NCBI GenBank assembly: GCA_007026445.1
Contig: VDMD01000093.1
Span: 1 to 64,000 of the forward strand
Direction of reading: 5' to 3'
Source: Schizophyllum amplum
Taxonomy: Eukaryota; Basidiomycota; Agaricomycetes; Agaricales; Schizophyllaceae
Length of the DNA: 64,000 nt
This document shows positions 10,125 to 21,529 of this stretch, in pieces. Below the pieces are notes generated by a model. It was not told the origin of the DNA. It saw only the letters and a program-made list of their open reading frames with translations, and searched no databases. The first letter of the stretch is position 1, and each line of letters opens with the position of its first letter. The position numbers and the translations under genes are program-made.

Positions 10125-12538
10125 GGCATAGCTTCCCCTCACCGTCTGTGGTTTGGGGGATCTGAAAACAAGACAATCAGTGGGTCCTCGCAGCAGCGAG
10201 AACGAAAAGCGCCCTAGAGCAGCCCTAGAGTGACCCCGACAGGCCGTTCCAGAGTCCCGGTTAGCTGGATCAGAGGTCATGTGTAAGGGAACGTATCAAC
10301 AAATACGGGAGGTGGCGCAGTCGATGTACAGTATCACCCGAAATCCCGCAAAGGTAACAAAAATTCAAACGGAGGGCGGCGGGGGAGCGGGCTGGGAAAC
10401 TGGTAGAGGTAATGGAGCGAAGCGGCGCAGGTGTAAGTATATCGTAAAAAGAAGGTAAGCATACTAGTTGGGAACGAACGATAAATCATCTGGGGGGAGG
10501 GAAAATGCGCACGATAATTCTTTGACGTGTTCCAGAAAATATGACACTCACCTGAAAGCGGCAAGGCCGCTGGGCAACCCGCGTCGGGTACGCCTCTCTC
10601 CGGGTCGCATATCGCATTCACGGTCGAGACCGTCACATCTAACGGACGACAAGGGCCTCGTCAACAACTACAAGCAGTCATTATCAATATCAAGCGGTGC
10701 CGACATGAAAACTCACCACAAATGAAGTGCGCGGCGGCGCTGCGCGCCGCCCGCCGCGCCCCAAGCCCATCCTCCTCCTCGTCGAAAACGTCGCAGCGGG
10801 TCCCGAGACTTCCCGCGCGAATATTTGCCGATTCGAGTTCATTTTGCATCGGTTTTGAGGTTCGGTTTCTCGCCAGAAACCCCTCCGCTTAGACCGGCAA
10901 ATGGGGCTATCGGGGAGCGAGGTGGACCTCTGTGGGCGGGGTGGGAGGCATTTGCCATGGCGACGCCGTGCGGCGAGATCGGCAGCGTGGGCGACCGAGG
11001 TTGTAGGTGCGTATGTACGATATGGCGGGCTATACAAATCTGATAGTTAGCATAAGCGACAGCACAAGTTGGTCAAGCACTCACCGTGATCATCATGGTC
11101 ACCCTCTCGAAGGACGACGAATTCCCCAAGTCACGCGCGAGTCGAATTTTCGAGCCACGGGGCATGGACCCACAAGTACATCACGTGATCCGATGTTGAA
11201 GTTGCGAAGGCGGGCGGCTGGCTGCAAAACCGCGGCGGCGTCAGGCCTTCGACACGCGCGTTAGTAAACAGATGTACTCACCCGAGAAATCTGATCTCGG
11301 AACTCGCCGTGAAGTTGTGGGTCCGAGTTTAGGCGACGTAGGGAATATTCGTTGTTGGTGGCTTGGGATCGGACTGCGTGTTGTGTTGGTCTGCGAAGGT
11401 TTCAAACCACGTCCGACGTGCTGCTTGGCGGACACGCACGGTCACGAGCGAGCTCGACTACACGGGGGGCGTCGAGATGAGAGGACACGTGCCGCGTGCA
11501 TAAACTCGCCGAGCGTAATGTCCTGCGAAGTCTCCCGCACATCTCGTCGTCGCAGTGAGCGGTCACGGCGGTGCATGGGATATCGCGGGAGTGCCTGACA
11601 TGCAGCGCATGTCAACGAGAACGTCTGCAAAGGCGATGAGCATAGGAACATTTGAAGACGTGGCGCGACGTCGACGTCGTCGCCATCGTCGTGCGCGTCG
11701 GGTCACAAGTACATCGACGTACCTTGACAATCTCGTGCTCCCGCTCACACATACAGCCCTCGCCCACATCGCCGACGTCGAGAGGTCCCAGGTGACGCTC
11801 CTCAACGTCCCGGCGCCCGTCGAGAGATCCGCCGGGGGGGTCGACGCGCACGAGGCCACTGTTGCCATGACAACCACGGCCAGCGGGCCTTCGAGGTCGC
11901 CGTCAATGGCGCCGTCGGCATTGCGGGACGAGTCGCCGGCGTCCGTCGTGGGATTCGGCGACGTCCGCCGCGGTCGCCGGGCGTTCAAGGAAGGCCGGGG
12001 AACGTCGACGGGCGTCGGTCGTGGTGGTAGGAGACAAGCTGCGGACGTGTCAGTGATCGGTAAACGAAATGAATAGAAAACTTACTGAATGGGCCCCGAC
12101 CGAACACTTAGACTTGCATGGTGCGGTCTGCAAAAGTGGTCAGCGAAATATGCAAGCTTAATGAACACGAGTCAGCATACCTGACAAGCTAGGTGTTTGC
12201 AAAGTTGATGTGCGAGAGTGCAGCTAGAGCGAGTTGATCAGCAAATGTCGAGACAATGAAAATACGACGCCCAACGCACCAGAGAAAGGCTGATGTTAAC
12301 GAACTGCGTATCGGAAGGTAACTGAAAATATGCCTGGAATGACGTGGTCAGCGAGTGCGAGAGCAGACGAAAACAAAGGAAATCATACCGAAATCAAATC
12401 GACATGAGTTGCAGGAGACAGCGAGCGAGGGCAAAGAGGAAGCGCAAGGAAGACGGCGGACGAGTGGTGGGAAGGGAAGAAGGCGTTGAAAGCCTGCTGA
12501 ATACTGGCCATAGGTGTCGCCTTTTATACAGCGCGAGA
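10125..12538 (-). other. Minus-strand spliced transcription unit Y, unit 1 (coding uncertain)
   Basis: A clean TATAAAAG on the minus strand (12531-12538) is followed by a series of intron signals reading leftward: GTATGATTTC...ATTCCAG, GTATGCTGAC...TTTGCAG, GTAAGTTTTC...TCCGCAG, GTGAGTACAT...TTGCAG, GTGAGTTTTC...TTGTAG and GTGAGTGTCA onward to a TTTTCAG at about 10162. The signals are conserved in all three units. No single frame survives in all units. One exon near 11740-11830 can encode SLDGRRDVEERHLGPLDVGD, and in units 2 and 3 it differs by whole codons. The last exon could end in the frame GEGKLCPGCR. It may be a degenerate gene or a long noncoding RNA; no family recognised. Confidence 0.35.
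10733..10751. repeat. GC hairpin of the inverted cassette, unit 1
   Basis: GGCGGCGC-TGC-GCGCCGCC is a perfect 8-bp inverted repeat with a 3-base loop. It ends a block (to about 10905) distantly resembling, in inverse orientation, the plus-strand cassettes at 15409-15790. Confidence 0.65.
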
Positions 12539-14778
12539 CGGCTGTCCAGCCGGTCGCGCGCGTCCCCTCGCTACGAGTCCCATTCTAATCCGCAGCGTAC
12601 ACGTCAGAGATGTGACAGCCACACCCCGACAAGCCGCCGCAAATCTGGGGCCAAGATTCGGGCGCTCGAGAGCGGAAGATTGGGCGCTCCTGCAGTGGTT
12701 ACTCGTCAACGCTCTCCTGGGTCGCATGTCAGCCCGCTCGCAACGCCATTCATGCCAACATACCGCTGCGGTCAGGAACGGCCGTGCGTGGAGTCGCGGA
12801 CGGAAGGTTGGAAGTTCTGGAGGTCGGCCTTTGGGTGACGCGCCACAGCGTCTCCCAGTCGCTTTGTGCTGTCCTCGTCGCCGGCAGCGTTGGAAAGAGA
12901 GCTGGAATGCATCCCAGGGTGAGGTTCGAGTGACCTGGTGACGCGTGACAAAGCCCGCGAGCTTGCAACAAGGCGCTGAAAAACTCGACTGCTCGTTGAA
13001 GGAGAGATCAGTCGTTGCTCCTTTGGGAAGTCCTTGAATGTCCCAAAGGCAGCGCGCTGCTGGCGCGCGTCGCCCGCCTCGTCGATCGCTTCCCTCGCTG
13101 GAGCAAAAACAAATAATATTATAATGGAATGAATGGCGCGTCGCCCCGGCGTTTTCAGGTGGAATGAGGGGCATATGCGTGCTGTGAGTGAAGTGGAATA
13201 GCCCAGGGCGAGAGCCAGCGCAGCGCGGTCGCCGTCGACCCGCATCACGTTTCCATCATCGCAACTGAATGGATGGGCGCTCAGGTCCGCGTCGGTGACA
13301 GCAGAATTCCACCAGTCGCCGGTGGAAGATGCGGATGGGCGGGTAGGTCGTTCTGGTTCGTGGTGTCATTGCGACCGCGCACTGCGTGCGGCGCGCGGCG
13401 TGTCGTCATCCACGTGCTGACGCGGCGTTCAGAAATAGGGACCGTTTCAGAGGTGTCGGCAGGCGGAAGATTGGGGGCGCGGCGGGGTAAGTGAGGAGGG
13501 GGAAGGGGTCGTTCATTGCGAGGCAACAAGGTCTCTGGGAGGCGTCCGGCGTCCTAGGCGTTGAGGGACGGGTCGATACACGAGAACTTGACACGTGGCG
13601 GGTCAGCGCAAGCTCGGACGAAGACGCTATGGGCGCACCAAAAACGACGCCACATAATAAAAACGCCCTTGTGCGCGATACAGAGCTAGGTCGGGGCGGC
13701 GGATGGAAAATCCAACAGCGGGAACGTGTTCGAGTAGACTGCGCGGATCGAATTTGGCTTAGGAATATTTTAAGGTTGGGTGACCACTTACGGAGGGAAA
13801 GACGTCGAGTTCTACATGCAAAGTAGCTCGACCTTCCAGAACGATAAGGAAGGTGTCTTATCTCGCCCATCGGCACTTGGTGAGCGTGTTGTTAGTGTAC
13901 GGAGGGTTGTCCTCGACGGTGTCCGACCCATCGCAGGTGCTAGTACGGCGGCGGACGGCCTCCGAGAGGTCTCGCCGTGCATTTGCGCGCCACCGGGAGG
14001 CGTTGAGGGAATATCAGAGGATCGGTGAAGCGCCCAGCGTTCGAAGTTCAGAGATAAGCGTTTATGACTATGAGGAAGTAGAATTCGGTGTTGCTGGGAC
14101 GAAGGAAGGATGCGATGAGCGGGAAGCGAAGTCGAAGCGTTGGACAAGGCGTGCGAAAGCGCATCGGACCGACCACCCGCGTCGCGTGCGCGTTCGATTT
14201 CGATTTTGGACAAGTACCTCTCGACCGCCACTGGCCCTCATACATGCCTCATTTATTCTTCAGGCTCTGATGCGTCCGCCGAGGCGGACATATATGGGCA
14301 ACATGACTCTTGGAAGGCGCGAACACGACGCTTATTCCGCGTTGTGCTCACTCCCAACACCCCAGCCGCACCCGCCGTGCCGTCTGCAGACCCGTTTCGA
14401 GAGCTCATTGCACCGGGCATTCACGGTATTGCAGACGGCCCGGCGAGCGCGGCTCAGGTGTTGGGAGGGGGCTCGACGTGGGAACTCGCGCTCGTCCCAA
14501 ATAAGTGCCTATCGTATACATGCAGGTGAGAATGGAACAGCGTGGGCATGTCGCCGTCATAACGCTCTCTCGGCTCAGGTCTGCCTGCGAGTCCCACGCA
14601 CATGTCTCACGTACGCAGTCAACGAAGTCCGGCCGAGTTCCCAAAGCAGCAAGATCCAGATATGCTCAGTGGCGTGATCGGTCGCCGCGTCGGGATGTTT
14701 GTATGGGCGTTGCCTTTTGATGCGGCGCAGCGCGACGGCCATATATACCGGCCTGGCCGTTGGTTGTAAATTTTTCCA
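12539..14778. other. Spacer middle block, unit 1: divergent region between unit Y and unit X
   Basis: Conserved in units 2 (about 23940-26189) and 3 (about 35785-38013). A minus-strand ATG frame at about 12772-13248 (158 codons) is interrupted in units 2 and 3 by a one-base difference (CTTGAATGTCCC against CTTGAACTGTCCC). Around 14310-14500 a plus-strand frame reading TRRLFRVVLTPNTPAAPAV and DPFRELIAPGIHGIADGP stays open in all three units, followed by an intron-like GTGAGAATGG...CTCGGCTCAG. I recognise no family, and whether any of this is translated is unclear. Confidence 0.35.
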
Positions 14779-15692
14779 TGCCGTCGTTTTCCCCACCGAC
14801 GCTCCGCCGCCCGCCGCCACTCGACCGCCTCTCTTTTCGTTGAACACGTTGAGTCGAGCTCGCTGTCGTCGATGTGAGATGACTAACGGTCTCCAGGAGC
14901 GACGCGTCTGCTCCACTGCTGCGCCAGAAACGCCATCCCCGTCCTTCTCGCACTGGTCGACGCGCTTAGGTCGACTGTCAACGACCCACTCGTCACGCTT
15001 TCGCAAGCGGCGGCGCGCCAAATTCGTCGCTACGCCAGAAACGCCATCTCCGTCCTTCTCGCACTCGACGTCTCACGTCGTATGCTATGGTGAGTTTTTT
15101 TCCATACGTTCCGCTGCGGGGGCTTTCATTGACTCCTTCCTCAGTCTCCCGTACCGTACACCTCCGCTGGCGGGAATCTCAGGCTTGTCGTGCCCTCGCG
15201 CTGGAGTGTCGGGGATGGCGCTGCGCGCCGCCGAATACTTCTTCGCACTCGGGGAATTGGTGTGTCTTGATTTCAGCTCAGGTCGTATCGCTGCTGATAA
15301 CGCCCTAGATCACTCGGACCGAGTCGCGCGTTGACCAACTCCCTAGCCAACCGCGCGGGCGACGCCGTAGCGCTTCCTCGACCATCTACACCCCACCCTG
15401 GCCCCTCTGTAAGCCCATTTGTCGGTTTAAGCGGGGGCGATTCTGACCGACTTTCCAGGTCGATTCTCATGCGAAATGGACGTCAAATGTCCCGGGACCC
15501 GCGCGGGAATTATAGCGAACGATTTCGGGTTTTGGGGGCCGGGGCGAGCGGCGCGGAGCGCCGCTGAGCGAGGCCGGCCTGCGTCGGAGCTTCTTAGGCG
15601 CGTTCTGCGTCGTCCCGCGCGCTCTGTAAGTCCTTTTCCCGGTCCAAGCGGGGCTATTCTGACCCAGTTTCCAGATCGTTTTTTATTCGAAA
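14779..15692 (+). pseudogene. Gene-like unit X, unit 1 copy (first exon out of frame)
   Basis: Exon-intron layout is the same as in the unit 2 copy at 26190-27035, with a TATATA about 30 bases before the ATG. Here exon 1 is 8 bases shorter, reaches a stop before the donor, and the donor is GTTGAG instead of GTGAGT. Exons 2-5 remain open, for example ARNAIPVLLALVDALRSTV and AAEYFFALGELITRTESR. No homologue recognised. Confidence 0.35.
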
Positions 15693-15790
15693 TGGAGGTC
15701 AAATGTCCCGGGACCCGCGCGGGAATTCTAGAGGACCATTGCGAGTGTTTGGAGCCGGGGCGAGCGGCGCGGAGCGCCGCTGCGTACCGC
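15409..15790 (+). repeat. Intron-exon cassettes with GC hairpin, two copies, unit 1
   Basis: Each cassette starts with a 49-50-nt intron-like element (GTAAGCCC...CTGAC...TTTCCAG) and continues with an exon-like part containing GAAATGGA(C/G)GTCAAATGTC, CCCGGGACCCGCGCGGGAATT and the hairpin AGCGGCGC-GGA-GCGCCGCT. Copies begin at 15409 and 15626. The array has two copies here and three each in units 2 and 3. Confidence 0.75.
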
Positions 15791-16312
15791 TGGTTGTCCT
15801 TCGTACCGGCGGTCCTCCTTCGTACCGGCGGTCTTCCTTCGCATCGCGTGTCGGCGGGCGAAGGTTACACGAGGTGCGCGGATGGATTGGATGACTGTGT
15901 ACCACACTGACGAGTTCGTGAAGCAATGTATCGCGGTCCGCCGAGCAAGGGTGGGCGTCTTGGAGTACGCCGGGGACGCTGTCGAAGACGCCGGGAACGC
16001 TGTCGAAGACGCCGGGACGCTCACGAACAAGCTGGGACGCTCACGAACGCTACGGCCTTAAAGAACACGCCGAGGACGCTCACGAGCACGACGGGACACA
16101 CCCACGAAGCCACACGCAGGACGCTGCCCTCCCTGGCGGTGAGGCAATGTATCGGCGTCCGCCGATCGCCCCCTCGTATCGGTGCCCGCCGAGCGCCCGT
16201 CGTATCGGTGCCCGTCGATCGCCCGTCGTATCGGTGACCTCTCGTACTCCGTCGCGGCTCTGGGTTGGTTGACTTACGGCTCGACTGCCTCGTACGCTGC
16301 ACGGGAGGCCGA

Positions 16313-16620
16313 CTAACTCGCGAAGCAATGTATCGACGTCCGGCGAGCGAGGTCGATCAACTCGTGCAGCAACGTATCGCCGTCCGGCGAGCGAGATCGA
16401 CTGACTCGTGAGGCAATGTATCGCTGTCCGGCGAGCAGGACGGCGACAACTCGACGACGCTTGCCAAGGGTCCGACTAACTTGCGTGTCGACATCCGGCG
16501 AGCGGGGCCGACTCACTCGGGAAGCAACGTATCGACGTCCGGCGAGCGTGGTCGATCTGTAGACGTCCGGCGAGTGAGGTCAATCAGCTTGTGAAGCAAC
16601 GTATCGCTGTCCGGCGAGCA
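16313..16620. repeat. About 44-bp minisatellite, unit 1
   Basis: Imperfect tandem repeats of GAAGCAATGTATCGACGTCC followed by GGCGAGCGAGGTCGACTNACTCGT. Single degenerate copies lie outside the array, near 15920, 16140 and 16850. Repeat length is not a multiple of three, so open frames across it shift from copy to copy and are probably not coding. Confidence 0.75.
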
Positions 16621-16899
16621 CGACGGTGACGAGTTGGTGGCTCTGACCGCAACGACGACTTGACGACACTGACCGCGACGACGACTCGACGACGACGAGT
16701 ACGACTCGGACACCCCCTTGAAGCAATGGATCGGCGTCTGCCGATCTCGGTTTGCGCTCTCCGGATGGTGCTCGCGGTGTTGATCTCGCCGACTGCTCTG
16801 ACAAGCTGCCTGTTACGTCAGGGGAGTTGTGCAGCGCCCGAAGTCGTGAGGCAATGGATCGATGTCCCGCGAGCGAGGTGGGTGAGTCTTGCTGACTTG

Positions 16900-17684
16900 T
16901 GCTGTTGACATTGGGGGGTGTGCGGCAGGTGATTTGGCAGGCGAGGGCGAGTTTGTGGCACGGTTTGGACATTGTAGTTGTATGTATGCGTAGCTACAAA
17001 GTACAATAATGAAATACAATTGGCTTTTCGAACGACTCGCGCATGCCGTTCTCGTAATGTCGTTCCTGCTCTGGTGGTGACTTGTGCGGTGTTCCGAGCT
17101 GTCAGAGGATATGTTCCGGCAGCAACGATCATAAAACGAGGGAGTCACAGAGGGAGGAGAAATAATGGGCTGGGGAGAGATTGTGGCAAGGCAAGAGAGG
17201 GAGGAAAGGGAGGGCGTTGAGAGTGGAGATGAGGACTTGGATATATGTCATGGCTCACATATAATAAAGCCAAGAGCATAGCAGGAGAGGGCATGCCATG
17301 ACTTGTAGTCTGAGGGCCCGGCGGTATAGGTAACGGGTGCCGTAAAGTGACATGTCGAGATGTCTGGCGAGGAGGGCAAGGATGAGGGAGTGGGTGGCGA
17401 GCAAGGACACTGTCAGATAGCTGAAGAAACAGAATGTGCTTGGGATTGTGTGTAGAATACAGTAGTAATTATCCGAAGGCGGTCAGTCCTTCCCGCCGCG
17501 AACTCGACATTGCCGAAAAGAAGAAGTAGCAGAAACACGCCAAACAGCACACATCGCTGTCACGCCGCCCAATCCGGGTGTAAGTGGGTGACAGGCGAGT
17601 GACGCGTTCGCGACGCCAGGGCGGCCATGCAGGTGCAGTCGACGCGCCGCCACAATGCCATAGCCACTTGACCGTGTCTCGTAA
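16900..17684. other. Spacer right end, unit 1, upstream of SLM1-like copy 2
   Basis: Conserved block that becomes the upstream region of the next SLM1-like copy. A hydrophobic minus-strand frame lies at about 17220-17520 but has no clear ATG. It reappears at 28620-29429 and, with no difference seen, at 40228-41037. Confidence 0.4.
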
Positions 17685-17692
17685 TGACGTCA
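17685..17692. promoter_or_regulatory. TGACGTCA site upstream of SLM1-like copy 2
   Basis: Same CRE-type palindrome as before copy 1, about 77 bases upstream of ATG 17769. Confidence 0.5.
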
Positions 17693-17768
17693 CGGGCGTT
17701 TGCGCGGAAGTATCGCGGGCGTTGGGGAAAACAGCTTGTCTTGAACCGCCATCTGGACCTATCTCGCC

Positions 17769-19441
17769 ATGAACGACGGGGCCTCTATATCTCGCGCGAC
17801 GTCGATATCCCGCACGAGCAAGGCGGGCTCGACGCTCTCGCGCAATGCGTCGCTCATCAAGAAGAACGTCGCCCCGCACGACTTGCAGCCCTCCGACGTC
17901 CTCGTCGACCGCTTGTCGCCTGGAAGGCTATAGTGAAGCAGCTTATCGCATATTTTGAGGTGCGTGACCAGCTACATGCTTGATCCCGCTCACCGAATCC
18001 GCAGGGCGTCGCGGACATCGAGAACAACACCGCAAAGGAGCTGACGAAGCTCGGTGCGGTTATTCAAGTCCCCTTTCGCGCGGGAAACCAGTTCCTCGGC
18101 GAGGGAGGTCTGCAGGACACGTACTACGCGATACGCGACAAGACACGCACCATCGCCGACCATCACGCCAACCTCGGCCGTACAATCGACAGCTCCATTG
18201 TCCAGCACTTGCAGAAGCTGCGTGTCGAGATCAAGGCCCATGTCAAGGTCAGTGCGTGCGTTGTACTGCTCACTCCCATCTCACCCCTCGCAGAACATTC
18301 AGAATGACACCGGGAAACTCGCAACGAGCGTGGCGAAGGAGCGCGAGCTCTCCACCCGCTACATCGCAGAGCTCGGTGCGAGCATCACCGCGTTCAAAAA
18401 CACCCCTATGAGCGTCACCTCCAAGACGGATCCATATGTTGCCAACTCGGCCGTCCAACGACAGCTTCACAAACAGGTGGGTGCAGAGCTTCTTAGGGTG
18501 CTGGGCGGTGCGGCAGCCATGTGAGCTGTCCCAAAGCGTCCAATGATGTGGATGCTGCTGAGTTTTGTCTGCGCCCACGTCGTAGCGGGCGTGTGCGGGG
18601 GACGGAGATGCGAGACCTGCTTACCGACTGAAAATCAGTTGTTACTGCCCGGCTATCTGAGTTTTCAATTTTCCACAAATGCTCACTCGTTTGACAGGTT
18701 CACGAGGAAAATTTGCTTCAAAAGTCCATCATCATCATCCAGCAAAACTCGGCCCACTTCGAAGAAGGCATCGTCCGCGCCATCCAATCCGCCTGGCAAA
18801 CCTACTCGGAGTGGCAGTCGCGCGCGTCCGCCGCTATCCAAGAAGTCCACGTCGCCCTCGCCGCCCAAATGGCCTCGCTCGCCGCCGACCGCGAATGGAT
18901 CGCGTTCAGCGCCCGCTCCGACCACCTGCTCGACCCCGACACCCCGCTCCGCAAACCGGACCACGTCGTCTACCCGCTCATGGACGACCCAAGCGTCCTG
19001 CCCGTGCACACCGGCCTCCTCGAGCGCAAGAAGCGCTTCATGCGCAACTACCGCGAGGCGTACTACGTCCTCACCCCCGCCGGCTTCCTGCACGAGTACG
19101 CGAGCTCGGACCCCAATGCGCCCGGCGGGCACGCGCCGACGTTCAGCGTGTTTTTGCCGGCGTGCACGCTGGGCCCGCCTGCGCCACCGACTAGTCGTTC
19201 GCACAAGTTCCACCTGGAGGCGACCGCAGAGGGCGGGGGAGCGGGCCTCACGAGCAAGGCGGGCAGCATTCGGCACGGCAGCGGCCACGCGTCGACCTTC
19301 CGCTGCCGGTCGAGGGAGGAGATGGTGGAGTGGTGGGGAAGCGAGCAGATGGGGCGGTCGGGCCCGGTGGCGGCCGCCGTGCGCTCGGTGGGGTACAACT
19401 CGGAGGACGAAGAGGAAGAGGAGGGGAGGGGGGAGCGATGA
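17769..19441 (+). pseudogene. SLM1-like PH-domain protein, copy 2 (frameshifted)
   Basis: Exons would be 17769-17959, 18005-18247, 18294-18476 and 18698-19441. In exon 1 the other copies read GACCGCTT(T/C)GTCGCC, whereas here one base is missing (GACCGCTTGTCGCC at about 17908-17920). The frame therefore closes after about 54 residues. Exons 2-4 remain open and almost identical to the other copies, so the break is young. Like copies 1 and 3 it has the 221-nt third intron, lacks the PH C-terminal helix residues, and ends after the acidic NSEDEEEEE with GRGER and a stop in spacer DNA. Confidence 0.85.
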
Positions 19442-19669
19442 CGGGGGCAGTTGGGGATAGCGTCGCGAGCGAATGGAGCGCGGCGGATGGAGGGAGCGCA
19501 ATGGCGGTAGAGCGCGGCGGGTGGAGGGGGCGCAGTGGCGGTGGAGCGCGGAGGGTGGAAGGGGCAGCGCGGAGGGTGGAAGGGGCAGCGCGGAAGGTGG
19601 AAGGGGCAGCGCGGAAGGTGGAGGGGGCGCACCGGCGACGAGACGGCAAAGGTAGGATGAGGGGGGAGG

Positions 19670-19943
19670 GAGTTGATCCTCCTCCCTCTCTCCCTTCCTC
19701 CCTTCTCCCTTCTCCTCCCCTTCCTTTTTCGCCCCCTTCCTTTTTGGCCCCCTTCCTTTTTCGCCCCCTCCTCTCCCTCATCCCTCGCCCCCCTCCCTCC
19801 TCTCCCTTCGCCCCCCTCCCTCCTCTCCCTTCGCCCCCCCCACCCCTCCCTCGCTATCCTTCTCGCCCCTCCATCCCTCCTTCCTGCCTTCTTGTTTTCA
19901 TCCCAGCCTTCTCGCCTCCTCCTCCCCCCTCCCTCTCACTTTT
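19670..19943. repeat. Polypyrimidine tract, unit 2
   Basis: C/T-rich tract equivalent to 8390-8603, with TCCTTTTTCGCCCCC repeats special to this unit. Confidence 0.8.
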
Positions 19944-19989
19944 GTATGCAGTGTCGAGCACGAGGGACTAGAACGACACCGACCGCGGC

Positions 19990-20240
19990 GGGGCGAGGGC
20001 GTAGGATCGAGGCGACGGCGAGGGAGGGAGAGGGGGGCGAGGGAGGGTGAGGGGGGCGAGGCGACGGCGAGGGAGAGAGAGGGGGCGAGGGAGAGGGGCG
20101 AGGGAGGGCGAGGGAACGATAAGGGGGGCGGGAGGTCCGAGGCGACGGCGAGGGAGGGAGAGGGGGCGAGGCGAGGGTGGAGGCTGGAGGCGAGGGTGGA
20201 GGGCGGAGGCGAGGGCGGAGGATGGAGGCGAGGGCGGGCC
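19990..20240. repeat. Purine-rich minisatellite, unit 2
   Basis: GGCGAGGGAGGGAGAGGGGG-type repeats passing into GGAGGCGAGGGTGGAGG-type repeats, equivalent to 8650-8935 but with different copy order. Confidence 0.75.
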
Positions 20241-20244
20241 AGTT

Positions 20245-20261
20245 GGGGGGGGGGGGGGGGG
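20245..20261. repeat. Run of 17 G
   Basis: An uninterrupted G homopolymer, absent from units 1 and 3, where the position reads GATGGGGGGAC. The exact length may be a sequencing artefact. Confidence 0.7.
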
Positions 20262-20470
20262 CGAGAGTGCGGCGTGCGCAACACACCTGTCCTCTCGCTC
20301 GCACCCCTTCCTCGCCCGTCGCGCTTTTCACGATGCCGGTGAGGGGGGATGCCCCGGCGGGAGGGAAGGGCGCGGCGGGAAGGAAGGGCGCGGCGGGCGG
20401 GAGGGAGGGCGCGACGAGGTGAAGCCACGGCCGACGCCTTCGCGCTCTGAAGTGAGAGCTAGTCTACGTA

Positions 20471-20495
20471 TTACAGTACGATGTAGAGTAGTTAC
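20471..20495. repeat. 21-bp VNTR, one copy in unit 2
   Basis: Single TTACAGTACGATGTAGAGTAG followed by TTAC; see 9191-9236 for the two-copy and 32251-32322 for the three-copy form. Confidence 0.75.
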
Positions 20496-21529
20496 TCATG
20501 CTGAATATGATGGTTTTCTTGCACGAACTGGGGTGATTACGGGAGCGGAGGGGGAATTGAGTGAGAGGGAGGGGGCGTGAATGAGCAGGAGGGGCGTGAG
20601 TGAGCAGGAGGGGGCGTGAGTAAGAGGGGGAGGCGTTGAGTGAGCGGTGAGTGAGTGAGCGGGGGGGGTTGAGTGAGCGAGGGGGGGTTGAGTGAGAGGG
20701 AGGGGGCGTGAGTGAGAGGGGAGGCGTTGAGTGGGAGGGGCGAATGAGAAAATTGGAGGCGGGAAGGACTTTGGAGGGCTGTGATAAGGATTATATGGGG
20801 GAATAGGTGCTGTGGACTGTGCACGCGCGAAGTGAAGGCAGGGCGAAGGCGAGGGGAGTACTAACGAAGGTGAAAGGAGTAAGAACGACGAAGGAGTGAC
20901 AGAGCAAAAAGCGAGGGCGAGGGAAATGAGTGACAGAGCAAGGAACGAAGGCGACGAGGTTATGTATCAGGAAGGCGAGGAGAGTAATCGATAAAGAAGC
21001 GAAAGGCGACGAGAGCAAGAGAAGTCAAAGACGAAGTGAGCGAGCAAGGAAGGGCGGAGAGGATAAGCAAAGAGAGCGAGCGAGGAAGGCGGTGAGCATG
21101 AGCGAACGACGGTGATGAAGGCAGAGTGGAGTGCATATGGTCGATACAGAGTTGCTGGATGAGGGAGGCCGCGAGTGCATTCCAAACACGAGAGGCAAGT
21201 CAAGTAAAAGGGGAGTCGAGCGAGAGGGAGGGGGGCGAGTCGGACTAGAGAACATAAAGTCGGGTCATTGACGAGTACGCGGCGCGAACCCGTCGGGAAC
21301 GACGTGGACTGGGGCTCGATGAACCAGTTTGTGGCAAAAACTTGTTGTATTCCTTTATCTACGAGGTACAAGGTTACTACCATACATAGACCGCGTCTGA
21401 GCATGCTAGCGAGCCGTTCGCATGGTCTGACCCGTCGTCGACAGCTCAGGTTCGGGAGCGTTAGTCGGCCTTGTCGAGGACGTGCGCGAGTCTACCGCGC
21501 GCAAGGCGGGCTCAACGGCAGCCAGGGCA

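Noticed and set aside
12344..12838. Plus-strand frame of about 164 codons conserved in all three units
   Set aside because: It starts without an ATG, is antisense to the TATA box and first exon of the minus-strand unit, is Arg/Ser-rich as expected from shadow frames, and changes length in unit 3.
16313..16900. The roughly 44-bp repeats as a CRISPR-like array
   Set aside because: Repeats are imperfect and directly adjacent, without unique spacers of constant length, and the genome is eukaryotic.
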